DNA from: Distichodus sexfasciatus
Taxonomy: Eukaryota > Chordata > Actinopteri > Characiformes > Distichodontidae
Direction of reading: 5' to 3'
Length of the DNA: 64,000 bases
Assembly (NCBI GenBank): GCA_032718565.1
Contig: JAVGVS010000237.1
Span: 37,265 to 101,264, forward strand
Position numbers and translations under genes: made by a program. Shown one piece after another: positions 1 through 10,627 of the stretch (within the stretch, counting starts at the first letter, position 1; each line of letters opens with the position of its first letter). The notes under the pieces are model-generated. The model did no database searches. It was not told the origin of the DNA and saw only the letters and a list, made by a program, of their open reading frames with translations.

Positions 1-101
1 AATTTTCAAAATAAAATACTACTCAAGTGAAGTACAGATACTCAAAAACTCTACTTAAGTACAGTACTCAAGTAAAGGTACTTAGTTACTGTCCACCTCT
101 G
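1..101. mobile_element. hAT-type element, one end only
   Basis: The window opens inside this element. Its visible terminus reads CAGAGGTGGACAGTAAC on the minus strand, followed by the repeated phrase about acting on AGTACT/AAGTA steps that is typical of one abundant fish hAT family. Only about 100 bp is in the window, so no target duplication can be checked. No coding capacity is visible. Confidence 0.6.
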
Positions 102-179
102 CTACCTACAGTAAATATATTGTTTATTCAGGGAGATTTGGGCTTAACAGCCAATTGGTAGAGAAAAACAAACAAGAAT

Positions 180-366
180 TTGCAGGATGTGATTGCTACA
201 TTCATGTAGTTGTAAAAAGCATGACAGTATATGAAGTAATCCAAAGTATTCACAATACGTTACTCACGTTGAGTAACTTAACGGAATACGTTACAAACTA
301 CATTTTGGGGCATGTATTCTGTAATCTGTAGTGGAATACATTTTAAAAGTAACCTTCCCAACACTG
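180..366. mobile_element. hAT-type element, terminal fragment
   Basis: The right end reads CAGTGTTGGGAAGGTTAC on the minus strand, a terminus typical of fish non-autonomous hAT elements. The body continues leftwards through alternating GTATTC/GTTAC-like phrases. The opposite end is missing, so this looks truncated. No ORF is present. Confidence 0.6.
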
Positions 367-1012
367 TTAGTAGAGTGTATAGATATAATAAGGAGTAATT
401 ATTTAGATTAAAGTCCAATATTTATTACATAGATTTAAGCATCGTCCATTCAAAGCGTGGAAATGAAAGTTCAAATAAAATTTCAAAATAATGGCTGAAT
501 CATTTTTAAGTGGCCGTACTATTTAATATAAAATTGAACAAAAATACATTGTGTGTAGATCGGGTAGTGTAATAAATTTAGTCTCCACCAGGTGGTGACA
601 TATATCTCTCCATCTCTCTCTGCCCTCCCTCTCCCTCCCTCTGTGTCCAGCTCTCTTTTTCGTGTTGATTTTTGCTAATTTCACTACTAGATGGCGCCAA
701 AGCCTCACACACTGCATGTGTAGAAATCAACTCATCACAGTGCAACTCATCACACAGAAAACGATTACATCCTCAAGTATAAATGAGGATAATGCTCATA
801 TTTGTTGTCATTTTCAGCGTTAACAGAAGTTTCGAAGCTTTTGTAAGTTGCCCAGGAATCAAACAGACTTGCGATGTTCTCCTAGCTAGCTGACGTAGAG
901 TATTGCTCCAGAAATGCTTCGTTTCATTTCTCCTACTTTTTTAGCAGCCCTCCCCCCCAACTGCAGTCAAACGAATGAGTTTTATTCAGCCTGGTGTTTA
1001 TGTACAGAGCAG

Positions 1013-1047
<35 letters not shown>

Positions 1048-1498
1048 AGTGAGTACTAACCACCGTTTCTCAGCTCTCAAGGGATCTCATGACTTTTCTT
1101 GGAGCAGCAGCCAGTGGAATGCTGAAGTCATGCAGCTTATGCAACACTGACACTCCTAAACCCTGCGTTCACACATACACACGCTCGTACTCACACTTAC
1201 CTAACAGTGATTTGAGCGGGTCTTCAGAGGACGAGAGCACGTAAGACCTAGTCATCGAAGGCGAAACTGTAATGGCTTGCACATGGGGAAGAGGAAATGA
1301 AAGTTTCCAGATGAGACTTCATCAGCGACCCAGGCCCTCATATGGTGGCGTGGCATTCCAGTTATTTTTCTGTTTATTTGCGCATTTGTTTGAAAAGCAC
1401 GCTGGCTGGAAATGGTAGCTGGTGTTGCTCTTTGGTGGGGAAAGTACCTCTGTACTGTTTGTCCTGATCATTAGTCGTAATTAAGAACAAAGTTTTAA
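367..1498. other. No gene seen; AT-rich spacer with a GT microsatellite
   Basis: Apart from the GT run at 1016-1047 this stretch has only short reading frames with no recognisable domain. The CT-rich run near 605-660 is low complexity. I see no splice-site/ORF pairing that would support an exon. Confidence 0.5.
1016..1047. repeat. (GT)n microsatellite
   Basis: About 16 uninterrupted GT units. The small ORF that crosses it reads as a run of Cys-Val and is an artefact. Confidence 0.95.
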
Positions 1499-1600
1499 TC
1501 AGTTGGTAGGGCTTTGGCCTATGCTCGGAAGGTCGCCAATTCGGATTCCGGACCAGTAAAGGTACCACTGAGGTACTCATGAACAAGGTAGCGTACCTTA
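1499..1600 (+). mobile_element. SINE A (tRNA-headed), 5' part
   Basis: Shows the tRNA-like head with a decayed A box (AGTTGGTAGGGC) and B box (TTCGGATTCC), then the family phrase ACCACTGAGGTACTCATGA. The distal tail of the family is absent. Same family as 5632-5881 and 30050-30312. Confidence 0.75.
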
Positions 1601-1649
1601 ATTGACAGGTGTGCCTTGTCAAGAGTTAACTGATGGAATTTCTTGCCTT

Positions 1650-1790
1650 AATGTGCTTGAGACCTTCAGTTGTGTTGTGCAGAGGTAGAGCATTAACACC
1701 AAGTTGCTCTCGGTAGACTGTCCTTGAAACTAGGAGAGGACGCTCTGGATACGTGCGCCTGAGAAATGCCATGAACGTGAATAAGAACGT
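1650..1790 (-). repeat. Repeat C, degenerate copy
   Basis: Minus-strand relative of a repeat found at least nine more times here. The core phrase is GACAGTCTCTCTGGAGCAA followed by a TTGGGGTTAAGGG-type phrase. It is recognisable here as AACACCAAGTTGCTCTC and AGACTGTCC. Heavily diverged. Confidence 0.5.
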
Positions 1791-1898
1791 ACAAAGCTCA
1801 CCAAAGTGTAAGTCAAACCTCAAGTTTTGAATGTGCTGAAATGAAAGTGAAATCACTTGGATTGAAACTAAAAGAACGGTGAAACTTTATCTTTATTA

Positions 1899-1989
1899 TG
1901 AGTGAGTTAAGTAACTATTTGTCGATGTGACCTCTGCATTTTTACCCATCTGTGAAGGAGCAGTGGGCAGCTAACGTGGGCAGCGCCCT
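1899..1989 (-). mobile_element. SINE A, 3' fragment
   Basis: Carries the SINE A tail phrase TGACCTCTGCATTT and GAAGGAGCAGTGGGCAGCTA, then stops at GGGCAGCGCCC. The tRNA head is absent. Confidence 0.75.
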
Positions 1990-2039
1990 AATATTCACCG
2001 ACATGCCTAAATAATGTCTTGACCTCTTTCCTGTCTTAT

Positions 2040-2285
2040 TTAACGAACCTCGTTTGGACAGAAAATCTGCCGAAGGATCTTGAAACCAGCTAACGAGTCA
2101 AAAGCGAGTCCACGAATGCTTGCGGTTTGCGCAACACCGTCCAAGAACATCATGCCAAGCTTTGCTTTCTCAGAAGGTTGGCCAGGAAGCCAGGCATTTT
2201 CAGGGAACCCACACAGCTGAAAAGTCTTTCCATTTCCAAGCCGGGCCTCATTCACATCATAAGGAGTCATGAAAATTCTTGGCAA
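2040..2285 (-). other. Unrecognised 81-codon ORF
   Basis: An open frame of 81 codons on the minus strand from an ATG. It has an unusually protein-like composition: an N-terminal MTPYDVNEARLGNGKTFQL phrase, a single Trp in ENAWLPGQP, and no low-complexity run. It lies between two repeats and does not resemble the local SINE or hAT sequences. I recognise no family. No clear splice acceptor was identified, so a decayed exon or processed-pseudogene piece is possible, but chance is the default. Kept only because its composition stands out from the other short frames here. Confidence 0.2.
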
Positions 2286-2563
2286 CGTTTTGTTTGCTGA
2301 TACTTATAAGTGTCTGTCATTCACTCGGTGCGAAGTTAGGCTGTATTATTAAAAACTGGATCCTAAATAGAATTCAATTAACTGTGGTTTGGAATTATTG
2401 GAAAACTTTCCATACTTGCTTTTTACAGTCTGTTAAAATGAAAGTTTGACCACAAACACATTCACATTTAACCAGATTATTTCAATTGCCTTAGGGTTAG
2501 ACGCACACCGACGCAAACATAAAGCAATCATTGTGTTTTTTTCATGACAATTATCCACAAATA

Positions 2564-3079
2564 CCTCTTTTCCACTACACTGGTGCTGGTGCCAGGTGCC
2601 GGTCCGGTGTTTGGCCGGTGCTGAACTGAGAACTGGCCGAGAACCGGCCCGCATTTACACTGACCAGGGAGCTCAGCGGGAGCCGCATGATAATACGTCA
2701 CAGGTCACGCCCACTAAACGAACGCTTGTTCGTACGAAGCCTGCAACTTTTAGTTTTTCCCTTATTTCTTCATATGCCTTCTAATTTTTGGGGGCACTTT
2801 CCAATTTCTGCTGAGTCTGGACTTCCATATTGAGCTTTAATTTCTTCCGCACTCCTCGTTACCGGACTTTGGCTCTCTGCCATTTTCTCTTCTAAAGCTA
2901 CCTATCAATCCGCCCACCTCTCGTGGCGTCACAGGTTCTCGCTGCTAGACCAGCAAAGTTTAGGGGCCGGTTCGGAGCTGGTTTTAGGGCACCGGCACCA
3001 ATTTTTGTTCTGTGGAAAAGTGCGGCACTGGTTCCAAAATTGGGAACCGGCACGGGAACCAGAGCAGTGGAAAAGGGGC
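2564..3079. mobile_element. MITE-like inverted-repeat element, 516 bp
   Basis: Ends are inverted copies: the left reads CCTCTTTTCCACTACAC and the right reads GTGGAAAAGGGGC, with the subterminal phrases rich in CCGGTTC/GAACCGG. It is flanked by TA on both sides. No transposase is encoded. The type fits a Tc1 or Harbinger-derived non-autonomous element, but the class is not proven. Confidence 0.65.
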
Positions 3080-3142
3080 TAGAGTGTGCAGCTTTTGTCA
3101 CTGCAGTGTATCCTTTCAGAGCTTCTTGAAATGGGCAGATAT

Positions 3143-3240
3143 TTTTTGTATTGGGTTTCCTCCGGGTGCTCCGGTTTCCTCCCCCAGTCCAAAAGCATGC
3201 ATTATAGCTTAATTGACGACTCTAAAATTGGCCCCGTAAG
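3143..3240 (+). mobile_element. SINE B, middle part
   Basis: Contains the phrases GGGTTTCCTCCGGGTGCTCC, CCAAAAGCATGCA and ATTGGCCCCGTAAGGTG, which are the mid-section of SINE B (compare 39063-39312). Both tRNA head and 3' CATT tail are missing. Confidence 0.75.
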
Positions 3241-3289
3241 GTGTGAATGTAAAGTGCAATTTTAGCTAATGAGGTCCGTTGATTTATTC

Positions 3290-3465
3290 AGTAATTATTT
3301 GTCATTGTAAACACAGCACAGTATAACACAGTGCACCACACCCAAATGTGAGCTCTGAAGGAGCAGTGGGCAGCGGGCAGTGGTACCTTTTCCATTTCGG
3401 GACTAGAACCGGCGACCTTCCCATTACGGGGTGAACTCCCTAACCGTTACTCTACCGACTGCCCT
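3290..3465 (-). mobile_element. SINE A, internally shortened copy
   Basis: Minus-oriented SINE A. The tail phrase at the left end and the tRNA-like head at the right end (GACTGCCC terminus, GGCGACCTTCC) are present. The central section around GGCAGCGCCC is shortened. Confidence 0.75.
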
Positions 3466-3575
3466 GTTGTTGATGTCATATTGCCACGCTGTAGCTGAGG
3501 GAACGTGTTAACCTCTTACCCAGAATAATTCATTGAATTTTTAATGGGGACAGTGGTGGTGTTATTACAGTGTTT

Positions 3576-3668
3576 TTAGTTTAAATCCCGAACCGGTGAA
3601 GGCAATGCGTGTTGTGCTGTGGTGTGTTCACAATAACAAATAATTACTCACTTTCACTCTCACTTTCC
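3576..3668 (+). mobile_element. SINE A, internally deleted copy
   Basis: A piece of the B-box region (AATCCCGAACCGGTGAAGG) is joined directly to the family tail GTGCTGTGGTGTGTTCACAA and TAATTACTCACTTTCACT. The central 120 bp or so is missing. Confidence 0.65.
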
Positions 3669-3929
3669 CTCACTTGGTTATTTCCCGTAAAGCACAAAGC
3701 TGAAGTGTTGGCAAAAAACAGTTGTGTTCAAATGAAAGTGAAATGATTGACAAAAAAGTCCCGCGTCTTTATCTTTGTGTATTACTCACACCTTCTAAAT
3801 TTGAACAAGCTTGACAAAGCAGTCAGAGCAAAGGCATGACACAAGTAACACGACCTGAACAGCTTTGTTTTGATTTTGATACAAGTTAGACAAGTTGGCA
3901 GATTGATAGTAATCAGTACATTGGCACAG

Positions 3930-4103
3930 TGGGGGTGGCGCAGTGGTTAGCGCCGCCGCCTCACAGCAAGAAGGTCCCGGGTTCGATTCCGTGGGGCCTT
4001 CCTGTGTGAGGTTTGCATTGCAGTTGTGAACCAAACACTGCTTCCCAAAGCGCCGCACTGCTCCCTAATGGACGGGTCAAATGCAGAGCTCACAGCCCTA
4101 ACC
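3930..4103 (+). mobile_element. SINE B head joined to SINE A-like section
   Basis: The head is a clear tRNA-derived SINE B start with A box GTGGCGCAGTGGTTAGCGC and B box GGGTTCGATTCC. It is followed by a section with the SINE A phrase CACTGCTCC and GGTCAAATGCAGAG. Either a chimera or two adjacent fragments. Confidence 0.65.
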
Positions 4104-4105
4104 GG

Positions 4106-4480
4106 TAGGGCTGGGTTCAAAAAATCGATTCACCGATCAATATCGATTCTCGTTCGAAAAATACGATATCGATTCAAAAATTCGCGGATCGATCTTTTCC
4201 TGCGGCTATGCACTACTTCTCGCGACCGCGCAATACCGAGCTATAAAAACGGGAGACCGGCGAAACCGAAACCAAATAGAGCCACGGCTGAAGCTGCTCC
4301 GCTCAAATCACCGTCTGGCCTAAAGGCCGATGTTTGGCAACACTTCGGTTTTAAAACAAGTTATTTTATAACCAAGCAAAACTAGTACTGACGCAAAGAA
4401 ATCTCGAAATAAATCGATATCGAATCGAGAATTGAATCGGATCATGACCTTGTGAATTGGAATCGAATCGATTCGGGAAA
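4106..4480. mobile_element. hAT-like non-autonomous element
   Basis: Begins TAGGGCTGGGTTCAAAAAAT and is dense in ATCGAT/GATTCA phrases near both ends (left about 4120-4190, right about 4410-4480), a pattern of short terminal inverted repeats common in fish hAT elements. The right terminus is worn and I cannot identify an 8-bp duplication. Confidence 0.5.
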
Positions 4481-4499
4481 TCAGCAACTGCATTTACGG

Positions 4500-4730
4500 G
4501 TTTATTTCGCAAACGTCTGCTTCGATGGCCAAAATAGCGCATTGATCTTGGAAAAGTACAGACTTCCCCTGTGACTCGGTTGATATGTGGTCCACTTGGG
4601 ACACTTGCCATTTTCCCAGTGGCATGTTCCACTCGCATGGACTCGTGATGCCACATTTTGATTGGGTGCAGAGGTCGTAGTTGTATAAAATTGTACAATT
4701 AGTGTCAAATAAACAGCAGAACAAGGCGGT
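4500..4730 (-). repeat. Repeat D, copy 1
   Basis: Aligns by eye with 6700-6915. Shared phrases include CCAAAATAGC, GCATTGATC, ACTTCCCC, CACTTGGGACAC and GCAAAGGTCG-like. Minus-strand frames of the two copies give related peptides (for example CYFGHR versus RYFGHR), but in both the frame is broken, so there is no intact product. Class unknown. Confidence 0.6.
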
Positions 4731-5629
4731 AAACACTTCCAGGAGTTTAAAGCCATGTGTCTCTCTTCTTGGTTGTCGCAGCCTGTGTTGCATATTGTGG
4801 TGCTTTTATGTGTTTCCCTCCAGCGTATTTTGTTTGAGTTTAACGTCGTTGCGTATCTTCATCGGATGCTAATCACTGCCAGCGCCAGCACCGACTTCCT
4901 ATTGAAGTTAAACAGTCCCATTGAAATGCAAGCAGAGTCTCTTCTTACATTTCTGTTACGGTGAGTCCGCGTGATCCGCAGCTGTACAGATGTTCACACA
5001 CGCGAGGGCTCAGTCCTGTTACTGCACTTCGCTTCGCTTCCTCTAAGCCTGCCTAAAGGGAAAAGAAAAGAGCTTCAGCAACAAAGCGGCGCTCATTAGA
5101 CGCCACGGTAATTTGAGACCTATGCTTTCTGAAAGGATCTTTTTTTCCCTCATTTTTCGTGTTGAATTAAGGTAAAGTGTGATATGTGAGCCGGTGCTAG
5201 ACTGAGGCATCGGGCTGAACAGCGGGAAAGCGAGCTATTCATCCTCGTCCGTGTGTGGGAACATATGGCTTGAGTTTCAACTGGGTTTGGTCAGCGAAGT
5301 TGGTTTTAAGGTCTCTTGGACTCCAGAGGAACCTTCACCAGATGCTTCAATTACCTCAACTTCAGCTTTGGGCGTGTTTGTTTATTTGCGTTCTCACGTT
5401 TGAAAAAAGTAGATGTCGTTCTCATTTAGCGGAAGATTTCTTCTTTTTTTTTATCTCAATGGACAACAAGTGGATGTCTGCCTGCTGTTATGATACAAAT
5501 TTGATTCGATTTAAATTAGGGGTCAGATGTCAGTATGAGGCGATATCATATGTGACCTGTTGTGACACAGTGAGTCACAGTGACCCAAAATAGAGGTCAC
5601 TGGAATCGTTGGAAAGATGAGAAAATAAG
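4731..5629. other. No gene seen
   Basis: A mix of apparently unique sequence. Short frames at 4755-4964 and 5255-5593 have no recognisable domain. Some TGACTCACAGTGACCC-like phrases at 5555-5590 recur near 40450, hinting at another old repeat. Confidence 0.4.
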
Positions 5630-5631
5630 CT

Positions 5632-5881
5632 GTGAGTGATTATTTGTCATTGTGAACACACCACAGCACACAGTGCACCACAACGAAATGTGACCTCTGC
5701 ATTTAACCCATCCGTGAAGGAGCAGTGGGCAGCTAACAAGGGCAGCGCCCGGGGAGCAGCGCTTGGGGACGGTACCTTGCTCATGAGTACCTCAGTGGGA
5801 ACTTTACCGGCCCTGGATTCAAACCTGCGACCTTCTGATCACGGGCCGAACACCCTGCTGTTACGCCACCAACTGCCCCCA
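5632..5881 (-). mobile_element. SINE A, near full length
   Basis: The best reference copy in minus orientation. Tail first (GAGTGATTATTTGTCATTGT), then TGACCTCTGCATTT, the central GGTACCTTGCTCATGAGTAC, and finally a tRNA-like head with a B box (ATTCAAACCTGCGACC on this strand). It ends at CAACTGCCCC. Pol III promoter elements are implied by the tRNA-like head. Confidence 0.9.
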
Positions 5882-6699
5882 AGCTAATATTTATTCTCAA
5901 ATTGGACCAGAGGAAGTTAACCGGCGGATTCACTCTGTGTGTGGTTCGAGGAGTGCTGACCCTCTCGTTTGAGCGATTCAGATTCGGCTATGTTTCCGGC
6001 TCTAGAGGAAGTTAAGCGACAGATTCACTCATGACTGTATGTGCTTCGCGCCGCGCTACTGATTCGACTGACACGAGTCCCGTAGTCTACCGAGAGGATT
6101 CAACTCTGTAGGATTCAACTTCTTAGGTTCCCTCATTTCACTGTGGTGGTGCAAACGAACTGTGTAAGTTGTGATATTTTTAGCAGCTATGTTTGCTACC
6201 GTATTGATCTTGTAATGAGTTTGAAACGATTATAAGACGTACTGTATGTACATGATGGGGTTTATATTTTAGTCACAGGGTCGTTAGGACTTGATGGATT
6301 TGGTTATTGGAGTCCTCAGATCCGTGATTTGTGAGTTATTTCAAGAATCCGTGTGACTCACCCGGGTGACTCATGAATCGTCCAGTTCTAGTTTTATACT
6401 TAAGCTCATTAAAACTGTTTTCATCCGACCAGGTTCTCTCAAGTTTCTTTGACATATTTGAGCATTTTACTAACTAACTCAGTTACTTTTTGGAAGAAGT
6501 AACTAGTAATTATAACTAATTACTTTTTTAAAGAAACGTCCAACCCTTGTTATCAATGTGTTCATTTTGGATCGATGCTATGTGCTCGATGATTATCGAA
6601 TCAATGAATCAGTGTAGATGGGTGTGTCATCACCCCCCTCCTAATTTAGTTTTATAAGCTGAGACAGAAGTCATGTTCAGTTAAGTCAATCCTTTGTGT
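5882..6699. other. No gene; worn hAT end fragments
   Basis: 6420-6545 matches the right half of the hAT at 8101-8803 (shared phrase GTTACTTTTTGGAAGAAGTA). 6555-6620 has ATCGAT/GATTATCGA phrases like the 4106-4480 element. The rest shows no feature I recognise. Confidence 0.45.
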
Positions 6700-6915
6700 G
6701 TTGCAGCATGAGCAGTACCTCTCTTGCCTTGTCAGACGATGACCAAAATAGCACATTGATCCTGGAAAACAACAACTTCCCCCATGACACACTTGGGACG
6801 CTGCCATTTGCCCGTACATCGTAGCGCAACGTTCGAGTGGTTGCAAAGGTCGCACGTTGTACACGCGGGGCGTCCTCTAAAAATGTGAAATTAGCATCCA
6901 GCAAACAGAACATGG
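6700..6915 (-). repeat. Repeat D, copy 2
   Basis: Diverged copy of 4500-4730, lacking about 14 bp present in the first copy near its centre. Like copy 1 it lies just downstream of an ATCGAT-rich hAT-like stretch, so both may belong to one larger unidentified element. Confidence 0.6.
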
Positions 6916-7219
6916 CACCGTGTGGATGAAAGTGAAATGTGGATGTTTAGCAGTAAAGGGTCATGACAGTAAAGTGTGAGCTCTCGTCTATATTCACAGT
7001 CCAGTGCTTCCGGATTTTAAGCTGGGACAGAGACGTCTTGCTCCCTGCAGGTGTCCCGTCACAGCATCGGCAGGTGCCTGCGCAGATGTGTGTGCGAACT
7101 AACACCTGCTGAACACCAGATTTTTATGCGTAACCTTCCGATCTGTTCACTGGCGTGAAGCACTTTTCGTAATGCAAAATTAGCTGATGTTTTCCGTGCC
7201 TCGTTTTCCCTCCTCTCTT
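6916..7219. other. No gene seen
   Basis: Short transition between Repeat D and the CpG-rich block. No domain, repeat family or splice pattern recognised. Confidence 0.4.
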
Positions 7220-7800
7220 CAATAGCGGGCGCGGTGAGGATTTGAGAGATCTGAGACTGGGGCGCGCGGTCGTTTCATTAAAATGTAGGATCACACCGAC
7301 CCGGCTAGCAAATCAAGCTTGGGCTCATTAAGGCTTGGCAGCTCCGACATCCCCCGCAGCTGCGCGCTTGTCACGTTCTTCGCATTAAAGGTCAGTCTCC
7401 GGCGGGGCAGCTGGCCAGCGCGCCGGACGCCCCGCGCCGTCAAAAGGCCCTTTGTGGTCGAGCATAGGAGACACAGGAGCCTCAAAGACAGCGGCGCTAC
7501 CTGCACCTCTGTGCGAGACCGGGGCGGGGGGGTGGGTTTGTCATCGCGCCCGGACCGCTGCTTTCTCCTCTTCCAGCTAACGTTTACTCTGCCGCTGATC
7601 CCTCATCCCTCAAATCCGCGGCATATCCATTTCACCGGGATGCAGAACGACCCGCTTGTTTCTTGCGTCGTCCTTATGCCGAAATGGAAAGCTGTTACTG
7701 GACGTCGATAAGCGCTGTAATGGAGCGTGGTGGATCTGCCATCCGTAAGGATCCCGCTCCGCGGTTTGGCATGCAAGTGAAGCACAGGGATTAGCGTGGT
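7220..7800. promoter_or_regulatory. GC/CpG-rich block, possible regulatory element
   Basis: This stretch is visibly richer in GC and CpG than its AT-rich surroundings (for example CGGCGGGGCAGC, GCGCGCCGGACGCC). It has a G-run motif at 7521-7536 and few repeat signatures. It contains TAATTA-poor but TCATTAA-type phrases. An open frame runs 7319-7711 but has no recognisable domain. It could be a CpG island, an enhancer or an exon of an unseen gene. No TATA box or clear splice pair was found. Confidence 0.4.
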
Positions 7801-8092
7801 CCGTCGCTACGGCGGATCTCCGTCCATTGGACTCTAGCTGTGATGGAACTGTCTATGAAGTGATGCTATCAGTAAGCAAAGTTTAGAAATTTTTGATAGC
7901 CCACTTCGAGAACTTTCTGACTAGAATGTTTATTACTCAGCTCGTCGGTCAGCTGTACAAATGCTCACGTGCAAGTAAGTTTGAGCGCTCACAGCTCTTA
8001 CGTGAAACGCCGCAAGTTCAGTCAGACCTTCCCCTTTATTACAGACAAAACTCATATTTTAGCGAAAAAAAACAAAAACAACAGGCGTTCTA
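7801..8092. other. No gene seen
   Basis: Unique-looking sequence ending in the CTCACAAC copy that is duplicated beyond the next element. Confidence 0.4.
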
Positions 8093-8100
8093 CTCACAAC

Positions 8101-8803
8101 CAGTGATGGGAATAATGGCGTTAAAACAACAGCGGTACTGAAAAAAAGTAACGGGTAATCTATCCAATTACTGTTTCCATCGTTACAACGCCGTTACCGT
8201 TATTGACAATAACATGCGGCGCGTTGCTGTTATTAAGCCGTTTTCATCCGACCAAGCTCTCAGCTACAGGAGCGGCAAAGCTTTCTTTTCTTTGGTGAGG
8301 GGCGAGACGACCGCATAAGGGATGATGATTGGCTAAGGTAGAGTAAAATATAAAAAAACATCTATTGTGTTTTATCATTCTACTATTATATATATAATAA
8401 TGACCAAATCTGCAATGATATATTAAATTTGATAGGTGTCTCGTCTCACATTGTCCCACAGCGATATTAGAATAGTGTAGATCTGTGTGAAAGGTTTTCT
8501 GTTAAAAATGTATTATTTTATTTATATTTCGACTTTTAATTATTTTAAGTGTCTATTTCATTACACATATTTAATAGTCATTACAAATAATTGAACATAC
8601 AGCTAAATTTCCATCAAAGGGGGGAGGGGGATCCACATTTTTGACATTTGAACATTTTTTAAAAATGTAATGCATAAGTTACTTTCCCTGGTAACTAGCT
8701 CCTTTTATAATGCTGTAACTCAGTTACTAACTCAGTTACTTTTTGGAAGAAGTAACTAGAAACTATAACTAATTACTTTTTTAAAGTAATGTGCCCAACA
8801 CTG
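8101..8803. mobile_element. hAT non-autonomous element, 703 bp, 8-bp TSD
   Basis: Starts CAGTGATGGGAATAATGGCG and ends with TGCCCAACACTG, so the termini are inverted (CAGTG-A/T-TGGG). The 8-bp sequence CTCACAAC is found immediately on both sides (8093-8100 and 8804-8811), the duplication length expected of hAT transposition. There is no transposase frame. Confidence 0.9.
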
Positions 8804-8811
8804 CTCACAAC

Positions 8812-9300
8812 ACAGCCATTTATTGATCATTTCTAGTGTTTATGTCGGGCACGCAGCAATCACGTTATTGTGACGCACACCGGGGGAATGTGGGAAACGT
8901 AGTTCTCCTCCACAAAGATCAAATGCAGCTCATTTTGTAGGCCAAAATGAGTCCACAATTACCCAAGACCCAAGCATTTTTTCATTTGACATTTTAAAAA
9001 ATTTTATAATGTTAGAGAGTAACCAATAGGAAGAAAATAAATATAGAACAAATGCATTTTTTTAAATTAAATATTTTATTCTGTATCCAGATGGAGAGCA
9101 AATTAATAAAGAAATATTTCCGCCTGGCACCAACCTTATTTCACTTTACAGTACGAAGCTATCAAATGTCTCTGCAAAATAAAAACATGGCAAGTCAATG
9201 TTTTTTAGCAACTGTTCACATTTACGTGTTATTTATTCTTCTGTCGTTAACTGTAAGACAATAGTAGGCAGGTCAACTAGCTCAGATAAGCGTACGAACA
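8812..9300. mobile_element. hAT-like internal module (terminus-less)
   Basis: Shares long phrases with 34276-35725, for example TTATTCTGTATCCAGAT and TTTCCGCCTGGCAC, followed by ATGTCTCTGCA. The left part (CAGCTCATTTTGTAGGCC) also resembles 35832-36759. Clear ends were not found. Confidence 0.6.
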
Positions 9301-9400
9301 CGCAGTGTGAGGTAGAACAAAGAAATAAATAAGCAATACAAGTAAATATTGTTTTCACATTTGGCCTGTGCTGGAGATTTTGTCTCCCAAAAAAAGCATT

Positions 9401-9934
9401 TGGCTCCTAAATATTTGTGACTCTGCACGGCAAAACCAGTCGCTTGTCGCAAATTTTCAAAATTGATCAACCTTCAAAACGATACCTATATCGAATGAAT
9501 CGGACGACATATGACTGAGATATCAACATTCAAAGCCTACGCTGCATTCACAGCCACACGGACAGCCTACCTGCGTTAGGTTAACTGAACTCGGGAGACG
9601 GAGATGGATTCCGGAGAAATATCTTCACGCTAGTCAACCAGTGGATTTACCGTAAATATTGAAGTAGAGCGGTCAAAACAGAAACTTTTAACATTCTGCT
9701 GGAATTGAATTCCTCACCTCAAGAAAGTCACGTTTTTAGGATGGAAAGGGTAGGTTTTTCAGCGAAATTTATTCACAACAGTACAGTATAGACCTTCCAC
9801 TGTTTCAAAACACTAAAAACAAAAAATCCAACATTTTACCCCACGCAACATAAACGCTCGTTTTCCTCGGAGACCTCCATTGCGACAAGCGACTGGTTTT
9901 GCTGTGCAGAGTCACATTTTGGGTTTAGGAGCCA
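9401..9934. mobile_element. Foldback/inverted-repeat element
   Basis: Left arm (about 9401-9452) and right arm (about 9880-9934) are inverted copies over about 52 bp with few mismatches. Both contain CAAAACCAGTCGCTTGTCGC or its complement and TGGCTCCTAAA. They enclose about 430 bp with no coding capacity. Outer termini and target duplication were not resolved. Confidence 0.75.
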
Positions 9935-10627
9935 ATGGCTCCCAATTTTTTTTCTCTTTCATCTGAAGCCCCAAATGAGCACTCAATCTCAAGCATTGCA
10001 CCCTCCGAGCAACATTTTATGCATGGAAAAGTTATTTTAATTTCTTTAAGTAATACGCGGCCCTCCGCCTCTCTACTTCCTTTTGTTTTGCAGTGTATAT
10101 GTCACTGTTCTATTGCTGACGTCTTTCTTAAATGTCTGCTCCAGCACTTGACGTCATTGTTCGGTCCAACTTGGAGTAAAACTCTGAGAAGGCATGTGGT
10201 TGTAATTCTGAGCAATGCGTTATGTTCTTTTGATTGATTTTTGTTTTTTCTTCTTTCATTGGGGCGTAACAGCATTACCTCATGCATGTTCTGAGAGTCT
10301 ATCCAAGAAGTGTGTAAATACACAGGAATGGGCGAATGTGTAGAATGAGACGGGAAGAGTGCGATCGCCCCCTGAGGGGCCTGCAGTTCTCCTCTGTGAA
10401 GTGGAGAGATCCTGAATCTAAAGCTGGATGAAACGAAACCACTGCATTGCTGCGTGAAAAGAAGGCGTCGTTGTGTAGGCTGTTGTTGTGGAAAACTAAA
10501 AACTACTTGATAACATTGTAGCCGATGTTTTAGTGCTGGAATTGACTCCTCTGGCTATTCCAGGGAAGGACAAAATGCAACTTTTGACAGTTGTGAGATG
10601 GTCAGAAGAAGAGACTTTGGGATGGGG
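9935..10627. other. No gene seen
   Basis: Short overlapping frames on both strands (9935-10237, 10102-10323) show no domain. No repeat family recognised. Confidence 0.4.

Noticed and set aside
3930..4020. Possible tRNA gene
   Set aside because: A and B box-like sequences are present but they form the head of SINE B, which recurs elsewhere with a long non-tRNA body. The same applies to the SINE A heads.
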